Part shown: one piece after another, positions 1 to 5,325 of the stretch
How positions within the stretch are numbered: position 1 is the first letter of the stretch
How the letters are laid out: each line of letters begins with the position of its first letter
NCBI GenBank assembly: GCA_003488105.1
Contig: DNMS01000291.1
Span: 4,202 to 9,526 of the forward strand
Direction: 5' to 3'
DNA length: 5,325 nucleotides
Origin: Rhodospirillaceae bacterium
Lineage (GTDB): Bacteria; Pseudomonadota; Alphaproteobacteria; Rhodospirillales_A; Casp-alpha2
The notes under the pieces: generated by a model
What the model was told of the DNA's origin: nothing
The model's input: only the letters and a program-made list of their open reading frames with translations
The model's database searches: none
Position numbers and translations under genes: made by a program

Positions 1-1112
1 AACAGTTCGTCTCCGCCGTCGCCGGACAGAGCGACGGTCACTGATCGCCGGGCGAATTGGCTAAGCTGCGATGTCGGGATCAGCGAAGCATCCGCGAGGG
101 GTTCGTCAAGGGCATCAAGGACGCCGGGAATTAGGGTTTGCGCCCGGCCCATGTCCTGCATTTCTATGGTCAGGCGTGTCCCAAGATGGTCTGCCACGCG
201 GCGGGCGTGACGGCTTTCGTCGAAACTGCTTTCGGTGAACCCGATGGCGAAGGCGTCGAAATCAGAAGTCCGCCCGAGCGCGGCAATGGCCGCTGCGACC
301 GCGCTTGAATCGACGCCGCCCGAGAGGAACAAGCCCAAGGGAACGTCGCTCATCAGGCGGCGGCGTACGGACTGGAACAGCAGATGACGGACGTGCTCAG
401 CAGCCTCGTCGAGGCTGGGAGGATTCGAATCGGGTTGCACCTGATAGCGCCAGTACGTTCCGCGGCGCAATGCACCCGTGGTTGCGTCGAACCGCAGCCA
501 AGAACCCGGCGACAGTTTGTGCGTGTTGAGGTAAGCCGCCTTGGGTGACGGAATGAATCCGTATGCGAAGTACTTCTTGATGGATAGGGGATCGAGGGTC
601 GTCCGGAAGGACCGGTGCGCGCATAGGGACGTTAGTTCGGACGCGAACAAGAACAGATCATTCTGCTGCGCCCAATAGAGCGGTTTTTCGCCGAACCGAT
701 CGCGCGCCAGAAACAGGGACCGCGTTCTCAGGTCCCATACGGCGAAGGCAAACATGCCATTAAGATGGCGCGGCAGGTCTTCCCCCCATTCCTTCCAGCC
801 ATGGATGAGAACCTCGGTGTCTGAATGGCTCGTGTGGAAGACATGTCCACGGCGGCTCAATATGTCACGCAGTTCGAGATGGTTGTAAATTTCACCATTG
901 AACGTGACCCAGACCGTTTCTTCCTTGTCGGACATTGGCTGCGCACCGCCTGCCAAATCCACGATGGCCAGGCGTTGGTGGCCCAGGAAGACGGCGTCAT
1001 CATGAAAAATCTTGGCACCCGCGCCATCGGGTCCGCGATGTGCGATGGCGGCGCCCATGCGGGCTAGGTCGTTTTCGTCACCGGGGCCGATGAAGCCATG
1101 CAAACCGCACAC
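1..1112 (-). CDS. asnB: Asparagine synthase (glutamine-hydrolysing), class II amidotransferase type, N-terminal 370 residues; runs off the left edge
   Basis: The family hydrolyses glutamine in an N-terminal Ntn domain and passes ammonia to a C-terminal ATP-dependent synthetase domain, classically converting aspartate to asparagine in the cytosol. Seen here: the nucleophile Cys2 immediately after the start, AHRGPDG (24-30), the QRLAIVDL block with Arg47, FNGEIYNH (71-78), SDTEV with Asp98, RDRFGEKPLYW (137-147), the ATP pyrophosphatase P-loop SGGVDSS (264-270) and ALSGDGGDEL (361-370). All expected glutaminase residues are present and the frame is open throughout. The start is GTG at 1112: the Cys must become N-terminal after start-residue removal, and a GAGG lies 8 nt upstream. 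Relatives usually have about 600 residues or more, so over a third is missing beyond position 1. It lies 10 nt after the glycosyltransferase stop, so it is probably cotranscribed. In such loci AsnB-like proteins may amidate sugar carboxyls instead of free aspartate; this is inference, and true asparagine synthesis is equally possible. Codon use includes several CTA, ATA and AGA codons. Confidence 0.95.
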   Translation of the reverse strand, partial: MCGLHGFIGPGDENDLARMGAAIAHRGPDGAGAKIFHDDAVFLGHQRLAIVDLAGGAQPMSDKEETVWVTFNGEIYNHLELRDILSRRGHVFHTSHSDTEVLIHGWKEWGEDLPRHLNGMFAFAVWDLRTRSLFLARDRFGEKPLYWAQQNDLFLFASELTSLCAHRSFRTTLDPLSIKKYFAYGFIPSPKAAYLNTHKLSPGSWLRFDATTGALRRGTYWRYQVQPDSNPPSLDEAAEHVRHLLFQSVRRRLMSDVPLGLFLSGGVDSSAVAAAIAALGRTSDFDAFAIGFTESSFDESRHARRVADHLGTRLTIEMQDMGRAQTLIPGVLDALDEPLADASLIPTSQLSQFARRSVTVALSGDGGDEL

Positions 1113-1114
1113 TG

Positions 1115-1126
1115 CTGAGGCCTCAG
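1115..1126 (-). promoter_or_regulatory. Ribosome binding site of asnB inside a 12-bp perfect palindrome that also holds the upstream stop codon
   Basis: Read on the minus strand the site is CTGAGGCCTCAG, its own reverse complement. The TGA at 1125-1123 is the stop of the glycosyltransferase. The GAGG at 1124-1121 is the best Shine-Dalgarno match for the GTG start of asnB, with 8 nt between them. This arrangement suggests that ribosomes terminating on the glycosyltransferase clear or expose the asnB start (translational coupling). The palindrome has almost no loop, so a strong hairpin is unlikely and the symmetry may be chance. Confidence 0.55.
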
Positions 1127-2109
1127 TCGTTGCTTAGGGTTTTGGCGGCGCGAACCTGATAGACGCGTTTGTCCTGCGCTTCGAAATAGGTTCGCACGAG
1201 AATTTCCGCCAGCAACCCCATGAGAACGCAGAGAACGCCTGTTGTGAAAAATGTACCGGTCAGCATGGGTAGGGGTGTCTTGATGAAATGCACGCCATCG
1301 ACAACCTTAAGCCAGATCGCCCATGCGGCGGTACAGGCGCTGATGAACAGAGACAGAAACCCCAGGCCGCCGAACACGTAGATCGGCTTGGTCATGTAGC
1401 GTTCCAGAAACGACACCAGGAGCAGGTCGAGCAGCACCTTGAATATCCGGTTGAGACCGTATTTCGAGGCGCCGCTGTTGCGGGCCCGGTGCGTGACCGG
1501 CACTTCCACGATGCGTCCGCCCTGCCATGCCGTATAGATTGGAATAAACCGGTGCATTTCGCCATAAAGGCGGACGTCCTGGATGATGCTGCGGCGGTAG
1601 GCCTTCAAAGAACATCCGTAATCATGCAGCTTTACGCCGGATACCTTGGAGATCAGCCAATTGGCGATGGCACTGGGTAACTTGCGTGTCAGTGCCGCGT
1701 CTTGCCGGTCGACGCGCCAGCCACTGACGACATCAGCCCCTTTATCCAATTCTTCGAGAAGGCGCGGAATGTTTATCGGATCGTTCTGGCCATCACCGTC
1801 GAGGGTAACAATAACCGCGCCGGATGCGTGGTCAAATCCGGCGACCATGGCTGCCGTCTGCCCGTAATTGCGCAACAGGCTGACGACCTTGACATGCGGG
1901 TCCTTGGCAGCAATCGCCCTCAGGCGTTCTTCGGTCCTGTCTTGTGATCCGTCATTTACGAACACCATCTCGTGGTTCGTGCCCAAGCCCTTTAAGACGG
2001 TGGCAAGTTCTGCGTAAAGATCGTCGACGCAGGCTTCCTCATTGAAGAACGGGACGACCACGGATAGGGCACAGACTGGCGCGGCGGACGGTTTGACTTG
2101 TTCAGACAT
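1123..2109 (-). CDS. GtrB/ArnC/DPM1-like family 2 glycosyltransferase, polyprenyl-phosphate sugar transferase with two C-terminal membrane helices
   Basis: Predicted to transfer a sugar from a nucleotide-sugar to a polyprenyl (undecaprenyl) phosphate on the cytoplasmic face of the inner membrane. The 328-residue protein has a GT-A fold signature: SVVVPFFNEE (16-25), VNDGSQDRT (51-59), RNYGQTAAMVAGFDHA (80-95), the metal/nucleotide site LDGDGQNDP (103-111), and YGCSLKAYRR plus GEMHRFIP (164-190), typical of the GtrB/ArnC/DPM1 group. RARNSGASKYGLNRIFKV (208-225) is the usual segment before the membrane part. Two hydrophobic helices follow, about 243-268 and 281-306. Length is normal for the group. 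The start is ATG at 2109, with an AAGGGGGG Shine-Dalgarno just upstream; an in-frame ATG at 2172 would add 21 unconserved residues deep inside the previous gene. The start overlaps the GT-C stop by 8 nt, so translation is probably coupled. The sugar (glucose, mannose, aminoarabinose or another) cannot be determined. Confidence 0.93.
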   Translation of the reverse strand: MSEQVKPSAAPVCALSVVVPFFNEEACVDDLYAELATVLKGLGTNHEMVFVNDGSQDRTEERLRAIAAKDPHVKVVSLLRNYGQTAAMVAGFDHASGAVIVTLDGDGQNDPINIPRLLEELDKGADVVSGWRVDRQDAALTRKLPSAIANWLISKVSGVKLHDYGCSLKAYRRSIIQDVRLYGEMHRFIPIYTAWQGGRIVEVPVTHRARNSGASKYGLNRIFKVLLDLLLVSFLERYMTKPIYVFGGLGFLSLFISACTAAWAIWLKVVDGVHFIKTPLPMLTGTFFTTGVLCVLMGLLAEILVRTYFEAQDKRVYQVRAAKTLSND

Positions 2110-3610
2110 CGTGGCCCCCCTTGCTACTGATGGTCTTCCAAAAAGCGACCGCGCGCGAGAATGATGACGCAATCATGGCAAGGCCGCAAATGAACACAAA
2201 GGGCGTAACCGGCATCAGATAGCGTTCTTCCAAGTGGACGGCACCATAGGCGATAAAATAGCCGAGGGCGAACAACCAGAGTCCTCCCATGGCAACGATA
2301 CCAGATGACATGGCCGCCGGCCGGCCGGCGGCCGTCTTCAGGGCGCGCAGGAAGACAATGGGGACAAACAGGAAGAAGGCGGTCATGACGACGGCTGAAA
2401 GTACACGGGCCAGAGTTCGTAATGCTAACGCCGCCGCAAGGTCCAAGCGCCCTTCGTCCAGGATGGTGCGGCGCAATTCACTGGAGGTCGGCAACGGTGT
2501 GCGGTCGCCGGACCAAAGGATGAGCCGTTCCGGCGCGACGACGGGCATGATCAGCATGTAGGCGATGGCGCGGTCGAACTTCGACAGCAAGATTTGCGCC
2601 CGCTCCACCGGGTAGTTCAGCCAATGTCGCAGATACATGGATTGGCCATAGCGGGCGATGGACAGCGGCGTCATGTTGTGGGTCTGCGCAAGATGTCCGT
2701 TGATCTGCGCGAAGGCCTGTCCCGGGGTCTCGAATGTCGGGCCGTCCAGCGCAGACGCATCCCCGAGCAATGGATCCTCACGAAACACCGGGATGCCGCG
2801 ACGGTACAGGTCCAGGGCGGGGCGGAAGAGCGCTGTCTGGCCCCCGGTCGTTACGAAGCGTTCGCCCGTGCGCATCTGGTTCCATGACTTGTAGATCTGC
2901 ACACCAGCAAAAACGGGAAGAGCGGCCACGGCGACAACAAGCGCCGTCCGGCCGAGATTGGCACCGGTAGCCAAACATCGAAAAGCCAGCAGTGGCCAAA
3001 GGGTAATTTGCAGGATCATGCCGGCTTCGCGCATCGTGAACGCAGCGAGCAGCAGACAACCAAAGAGCATAGCATCCCACAATGTTGGCGGGCATCGGCG
3101 AAGGATTCCTTGCGCCGTGATGGTCGCGGCCAAGAGAACGATACTGGCATTGAGACTGTCGGTCAGGATGCATTGATCGAGATAAAACGCCTGGGCGATT
3201 GCGTGACCGCCCGCCGCGAGTACGGCCAACAAAGGCCGGTCGGTTAGGGTGCGGGCAAAGACGTAAAGTCGGGTGGTCGTGAACACGGACAGTGCCATCT
3301 GCGCTGCGACCGCCAGCCAGGCCCAGGCGTCGCCGGCCAACAGTTTGCAGAGGGCAAGAAAAGCTGGGTACCCGATTGCGCGGAAGGCCGTCAGCGAGAT
3401 CAGCTCCGCTTTCAGGTCCAGGTGGTTGACCCATTCGCCGCCGCCGACAATCAAATCCGCGAACCGCGCGTAATCCCCGCTGTCGGGCGTGAAAACAGGC
3501 CCGATGGAAACGAGAAAGCAGAGCTTGACGACGACCAGAACAGCAATCATCGCAAGCGGCGCACTGCGGAAGATGGTGAGCGGCACGGAACCTCTTTCCA
3601 TTGAATCCAT
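2102..3610 (-). CDS. Polytopic membrane glycosyltransferase of the GT-C type (PMT/ArnT-like), specificity unknown
   Basis: The 502-residue protein is strongly hydrophobic with about 10-12 membrane segments (for example 17-39, 97-118, 126-147, 152-170, 180-200, 222-241, 400-424, 436-458, 464-485) and a large hydrophilic section around 242-400. GT-C hallmarks are visible. An acidic motif in the first external loop right after helix 1 (FTPDSGDYARF, 40-50; Asp43 and Asp46) is the likely catalytic/metal site. RAIGYPAFLAL lies at 77-87, LDQCILTDSLNASI at 144-157, and HLEERYLMPVTPF before the last helix (459-471) is a common C-terminal signature. Such enzymes move a sugar from a polyprenyl-phosphate donor to an acceptor on the periplasmic side. 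The next gene encodes a synthase for just that kind of donor, which supports the call. The first ATG (3610) follows an in-frame TAA closely and lacks a clear Shine-Dalgarno; ATG at 3601 (Met4) is an alternative. Sugar, acceptor and exact GT family are not evident; an uncharacterised membrane protein remains possible. Confidence 0.8.
   Translation of the reverse strand: MDSMERGSVPLTIFRSAPLAMIAVLVVVKLCFLVSIGPVFTPDSGDYARFADLIVGGGEWVNHLDLKAELISLTAFRAIGYPAFLALCKLLAGDAWAWLAVAAQMALSVFTTTRLYVFARTLTDRPLLAVLAAGGHAIAQAFYLDQCILTDSLNASIVLLAATITAQGILRRCPPTLWDAMLFGCLLLAAFTMREAGMILQITLWPLLAFRCLATGANLGRTALVVAVAALPVFAGVQIYKSWNQMRTGERFVTTGGQTALFRPALDLYRRGIPVFREDPLLGDASALDGPTFETPGQAFAQINGHLAQTHNMTPLSIARYGQSMYLRHWLNYPVERAQILLSKFDRAIAYMLIMPVVAPERLILWSGDRTPLPTSSELRRTILDEGRLDLAAALALRTLARVLSAVVMTAFFLFVPIVFLRALKTAAGRPAAMSSGIVAMGGLWLFALGYFIAYGAVHLEERYLMPVTPFVFICGLAMIASSFSRAVAFWKTISSKGGHDV
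2110..2122 (-). promoter_or_regulatory. Ribosome binding site that fixes the start of the family 2 glycosyltransferase
   Basis: On the minus strand AAGGGGGG (2122-2115) is followed by CCACG and then ATG at 2109. The site lies in the last codons of the GT-C gene (Lys-Gly-Gly-His-Asp-Val-stop), and the two genes share ATGTCTGA. This purine-rich run supports the 2109 start over the upstream ATG at 2172, and the arrangement suits coupled translation. Confidence 0.65.
2312..2333. repeat. 22-bp perfect GC-only palindrome inside the GT-C gene
   Basis: The 22 bases from 2312 to 2333 contain only G and C and equal their own reverse complement; the central GGCCGGCC is at 2319-2326, and symmetry stops at 2311/2334 (T against G). 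It falls in the GT-C coding region at Ala-Ala-Gly-Arg-Pro-Ala-Ala (about residues 427-433), a short hydrophilic loop between two membrane segments. In mRNA it could fold into a strong hairpin, or it may be a simple GC-rich codon run. No second copy is seen in the window. Confidence 0.75.
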
Positions 3611-3720
3611 ACGGAGGCGGTGGCGAACGAAACCGTCTTATGGGCCAGTTTCCCCGGTTCGAAAAGAGGCGGGCCCCTATCTGCGCAGCAAACAGCGGCC
3701 ACGAAACTTTAGCTTTTCAT

Positions 3721-3734
3721 AACAAACCTTTGTT
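3721..3734. promoter_or_regulatory. Possible operator: inverted repeat AACAAA-CC-TTTGTT in the AT-rich core
   Basis: Two perfect 6-bp arms separated by 2 bp lie in the AT-rich centre of the divergent region and overlap the spacer and -10 position of the only promoter-like pair I could suggest. Such symmetry suits a dimeric helix-turn-helix regulator. No named regulator consensus is recognised, and a chance repeat in AT-rich DNA cannot be excluded. Confidence 0.3.
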
Positions 3735-3816
3735 TATAGGCTGTTATCCGTTGATCCGATTCGCCCGGCGTGCCTGCGGCCGCGGGCGGGTCGGCACCAT
3801 GGCGGGTCGCCGCGCC

Positions 3817-3839
3817 GCCCCTGATAAAAACCGAGGGGC
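3817..3839 (+). promoter_or_regulatory. Potential leader hairpin upstream of the dehydrogenase
   Basis: GCCCCT (3817-3822) can pair with AGGGGC (3834-3839) around an 11-nt loop rich in A. The stem ends 21 nt before the ATG. The same CCCCT could instead pair with AGGGG at 3853-3857, which is part of the ribosome binding site, so two exclusive folds are possible. This is read from base complementarity only; short GC stems arise often in DNA of this composition. Confidence 0.3.
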
Positions 3840-3849
3840 CGTGCTTTCT

Positions 3850-3857
3850 GGGAGGGG
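3850..3857 (+). promoter_or_regulatory. Ribosome binding site of the NAD-glutamate dehydrogenase
   Basis: GGGAGGGG contains GGAGG (3851-3855), a strong Shine-Dalgarno match ending 5 nt before the ATG at 3861. It decides the start, which also agrees with where the recognisable protein begins. Confidence 0.8.
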
Positions 3858-3860
3858 TCT

Positions 3861-5325
3861 ATGCCAGTCAAACGGGATTTGAAGACCGACGCGCTGCTGA
3901 AGCAGGTGTCGAAGCTGATGCGGGCGGGCGCCAAGGGCGCCAAGGCGACGGCCCTGGTCCATTACGCCGACCAGTATTTCGCCCATATGCCGCCCATGGA
4001 CATCCACGCCCGCGACGCGGCGACCTTGGCGGGCATCGCCAAAAGTCATTGGAAGACCGCGGCCCTGCACAAGCCGGGCAAGCCCTCGGTGCGCGCCTAC
4101 AAGCCGGACGCCAAGAAGGACGGCTGGACCGCCAACCGCACCGTCGTCGAGATCGTCACCGAGGACATGCCGTTCCTGGTCGATTCCGTGTCGTCGGAAA
4201 TGAACCGCCGCGGCCTGACCGTGCATCTGGTGGTGCATCCGATCTTCAAGATCAAGCGCGACGCCCAGGGCCGCCTGCAGCGCGTGCTCGATCCCGGCGA
4301 GCCCGAGGACGGCGCGCGCCTGGAATCCTGGATGCATATCGAGGTCGACGAGGAAACGCCCGACGGCCAACGCGAGATCGAAAAGGGCGTGCTCAAGGTC
4401 CTCGAGGACGTGCGCCTGGCGGTTCAGGATTGGCGGCCGATGCGCGAACGCATGGCGCGGATCATCGACGACTTCCGCCACACCTCGGGCCCGGCGCCGC
4501 AGGAGGAAGCCAACGAGGTGCGCGAATTTCTGCGTTGGATCCACGACAACAACTTCACCTTTCTGGGCTCCCGCGACTACAAGATTTCCGGCTCGGGGCC
4601 CAAGACCACGGTCGCCGTCGACAAGAAATCGGCGCTCGGCATCCTGCGCGACCTCGACATGTCGGTGCTGACCTATGCGGCGGACAGCTCCAAGATTCCG
4701 CCCGAAGTGCGCGCCTTCATCTCCGATCCCGGGCTGATCGTGGTCACCAAGTCGAACCAGCGCTCGACCGTGCACCGGCCCGTGCACATGGACGCCATCG
4801 GCATCAAAAGCTTCGACAAGACGGGCAAGGTCACGGGGCTGCGCATCTTCGTCGGCCTGTTCACCTCCGCCGCCTACAACCGCAGCCCGCGCGACATCCC
4901 GCTGCTGCGCCGCCGCCTGCAACAGGTGCTCGACCGCGCCGGTCTGCAACCGGGCAGCCACGACGGCAAGGCCATGACCAACATCCTGGAAACCTATCCG
5001 CGGGATGAGTTGTTCCAGATTTCCGAGGAACAGTTGCTGGACACCGCCATGGGCATCCTGCATCTGCAGGACCGTCAGCGCGTCGCCCTGTTCATGCGCC
5101 AGGACAATTTCGGGCGTTTCGTGTCCTGCATGATCTACGTGCCGCGCGACCGCTACACCATGAACATGCGCGAACGCATGCAGGACATCCTGTGCGAGGC
5201 GCTGAACGGCCGGGTCTCAAACTTCTCGACCGCCCTGGGCGACGCGCCTTTGGCGCGGGTCTATCTGATCATCGCGACGGAGCCGGGGAAGCTTCCGGCC
5301 TATTACGCCAAAGGCCTTGAAAGCG
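3861..5325 (+). CDS. gdhB: NAD-specific glutamate dehydrogenase, large (about 180 kDa) class, N-terminal 488 residues; runs off the right edge
   Basis: The family oxidatively deaminates glutamate to 2-oxoglutarate and ammonia with NAD+, in the cytosol, usually for glutamate catabolism. Its members are about 1,500-1,650 residues, with a long regulatory N-terminal half of ACT-like domains and a catalytic Rossmann-type part near the C-terminus. Only the N-terminal part is present, so the catalytic residues are outside the window. Family landmarks seen: VEIVTEDMPFLVDSV (96-110), FLRWIHDNNFTFLGSRDY (223-240), STVHRPVHMDAIGIKSFD (302-319), LRIFVGLFTSAAYNRSPRDIPLLR (about 328-351), NILETYPRDELFQIS (374-388) and the RFVSCMIYVPRDRYTMNMRERMQDIL block (about 419-444). 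The frame is open throughout, and almost every codon ends in G or C, with no ATA, CTA or TTA seen. The start is ATG with a strong GGAGG. It is divergent from the glycan operon and looks like core metabolism flanking it. Symbols vary: gdhB in Pseudomonas aeruginosa, gdhZ in Caulobacter. Confidence 0.96.
   Translation, partial: MPVKRDLKTDALLKQVSKLMRAGAKGAKATALVHYADQYFAHMPPMDIHARDAATLAGIAKSHWKTAALHKPGKPSVRAYKPDAKKDGWTANRTVVEIVTEDMPFLVDSVSSEMNRRGLTVHLVVHPIFKIKRDAQGRLQRVLDPGEPEDGARLESWMHIEVDEETPDGQREIEKGVLKVLEDVRLAVQDWRPMRERMARIIDDFRHTSGPAPQEEANEVREFLRWIHDNNFTFLGSRDYKISGSGPKTTVAVDKKSALGILRDLDMSVLTYAADSSKIPPEVRAFISDPGLIVVTKSNQRSTVHRPVHMDAIGIKSFDKTGKVTGLRIFVGLFTSAAYNRSPRDIPLLRRRLQQVLDRAGLQPGSHDGKAMTNILETYPRDELFQISEEQLLDTAMGILHLQDRQRVALFMRQDNFGRFVSCMIYVPRDRYTMNMRERMQDILCEALNGRVSNFSTALGDAPLARVYLIIATEPGKLPAYYAKGLES

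Larger units (their letters stand above)
3611..3860. promoter_or_regulatory. Divergent intergenic region between the glycan operon and the glutamate dehydrogenase gene
   Basis: These 250 bases must carry the promoter for the minus-strand GT-C operon and the one for the plus-strand dehydrogenase, unless transcription enters from outside. The middle is strikingly AT-rich: 3708-3738 has 7 G/C in 31 bases, against GC-rich surroundings. A weak sigma-70-like pair for the plus strand is TTAGCT (3709-3714) and TTTATA (3733-3738) with an 18-nt gap; neither is a good match. I could not find a convincing -35/-10 pair for the minus strand. The right third (about 3765-3860) is GC-rich leader sequence. Confidence 0.45.

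Noticed and set aside
825..1067. Plus-strand open reading frame opposite asnB
   Set aside because: It is antisense to the conserved glutaminase domain and shows no features of its own.
1113..1122. Possible terminator between the family 2 glycosyltransferase and asnB
   Set aside because: The palindrome there has no loop and no following T-run, and the short gap argues for cotranscription.
2107..2172. Longer start for the family 2 glycosyltransferase at ATG 2172
   Set aside because: The extra 21 residues are Arg-rich and unlike family N-termini, they lie inside the GT-C coding sequence, and the ATG at 2109 has a strong Shine-Dalgarno.
2778..3434. Minus-strand open reading frame of 218 codons overlapping the GT-C gene
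   Set aside because: Same-strand frame shadow with no hydrophobic pattern or motif, while the GT-C frame shows coherent membrane helices and family motifs.
3655..3666. GGTTCGAAA-like sequence resembling a tRNA T-loop
   Set aside because: No matching acceptor, anticodon or D-arm could be found around it on either strand.
3601..3882. Plus-strand frame crossing the intergenic region, including a possible ATG at 3799, and overlapping the dehydrogenase start
   Set aside because: No ribosome binding site or recognisable protein pattern; a leader peptide is conceivable from ATG 3799 but nothing supports it.
3770..5008. Open reading frame of 412 codons on the plus strand in another frame than the dehydrogenase
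   Set aside because: The translation is Arg/Ala/Gly/Pro-rich out-of-frame sequence with no domain, and it overlaps the well-supported dehydrogenase frame.
3744..5063. Open reading frame of 439 codons on the minus strand, antisense to the dehydrogenase
   Set aside because: It is a shadow of the strongly biased plus-strand codons. Its translation is low in complexity, rich in His, Ala, Gly, Arg and Val, with no recognisable domain, while the plus frame is a clear family member.

Overview
The window looks like GC-rich proteobacterial chromosome, most likely Alphaproteobacteria of a Rhodospirillales-like type. The case rests on the very strong G/C third-position preference of the right-hand gene, which is a large 'GDH-180' class NAD-glutamate dehydrogenase, and on the style of the glycosyltransferase sequences. 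This placement is inferred from gene content and codon use, not from a marker gene.

Layout. Positions 1-3610 hold three tightly packed genes on the minus strand, read from right to left. The first is a multi-spanning membrane protein of the GT-C glycosyltransferase type (3610-2102). Next is a GtrB/ArnC/DPM1-like family 2 glycosyltransferase with two C-terminal membrane helices (2109-1123), whose start overlaps the previous stop by 8 nt. The third is the N-terminal 370 residues of a glutamine-hydrolysing asparagine synthase (AsnB) that runs off the left edge (1112-1). It has a GTG start directly followed by the catalytic Cys codon. The spacing and overlaps argue for one operon. Positions 3611-3860 are a divergent intergenic region with an AT-rich core, a small inverted repeat and a GC-rich leader. 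From 3861 to the right edge, on the plus strand, are the first 488 residues of the NAD-glutamate dehydrogenase.

How the genes may work together. The family 2 enzyme probably loads a sugar onto a polyprenyl phosphate at the inner face of the membrane. The GT-C protein probably uses such a lipid-linked sugar on the outer face. AsnB-like amidotransferases are common in surface-polysaccharide loci, where they are thought to amidate carboxyl groups. The three genes therefore look like part of a cell-surface glycan (O-antigen, capsule or lipid) modification locus; substrates cannot be read from the sequence. The glutamate dehydrogenase is a conserved central nitrogen/carbon metabolism gene and marks the edge of the polysaccharide locus. 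The glycan genes use visibly more A/T-ending and rare codons than the dehydrogenase, which fits an accessory or horizontally acquired block next to a core gene.

I found no RNA gene, insertion sequence, CRISPR array or convincing terminator. I do not see clear evidence of a wholly new system. The most interesting items are the three-gene glycan module itself, a 22-bp perfect palindrome inside the GT-C gene, a 12-bp palindrome that contains both a stop codon and the next gene's ribosome binding site, and possible regulatory structure in the divergent intergenic region.
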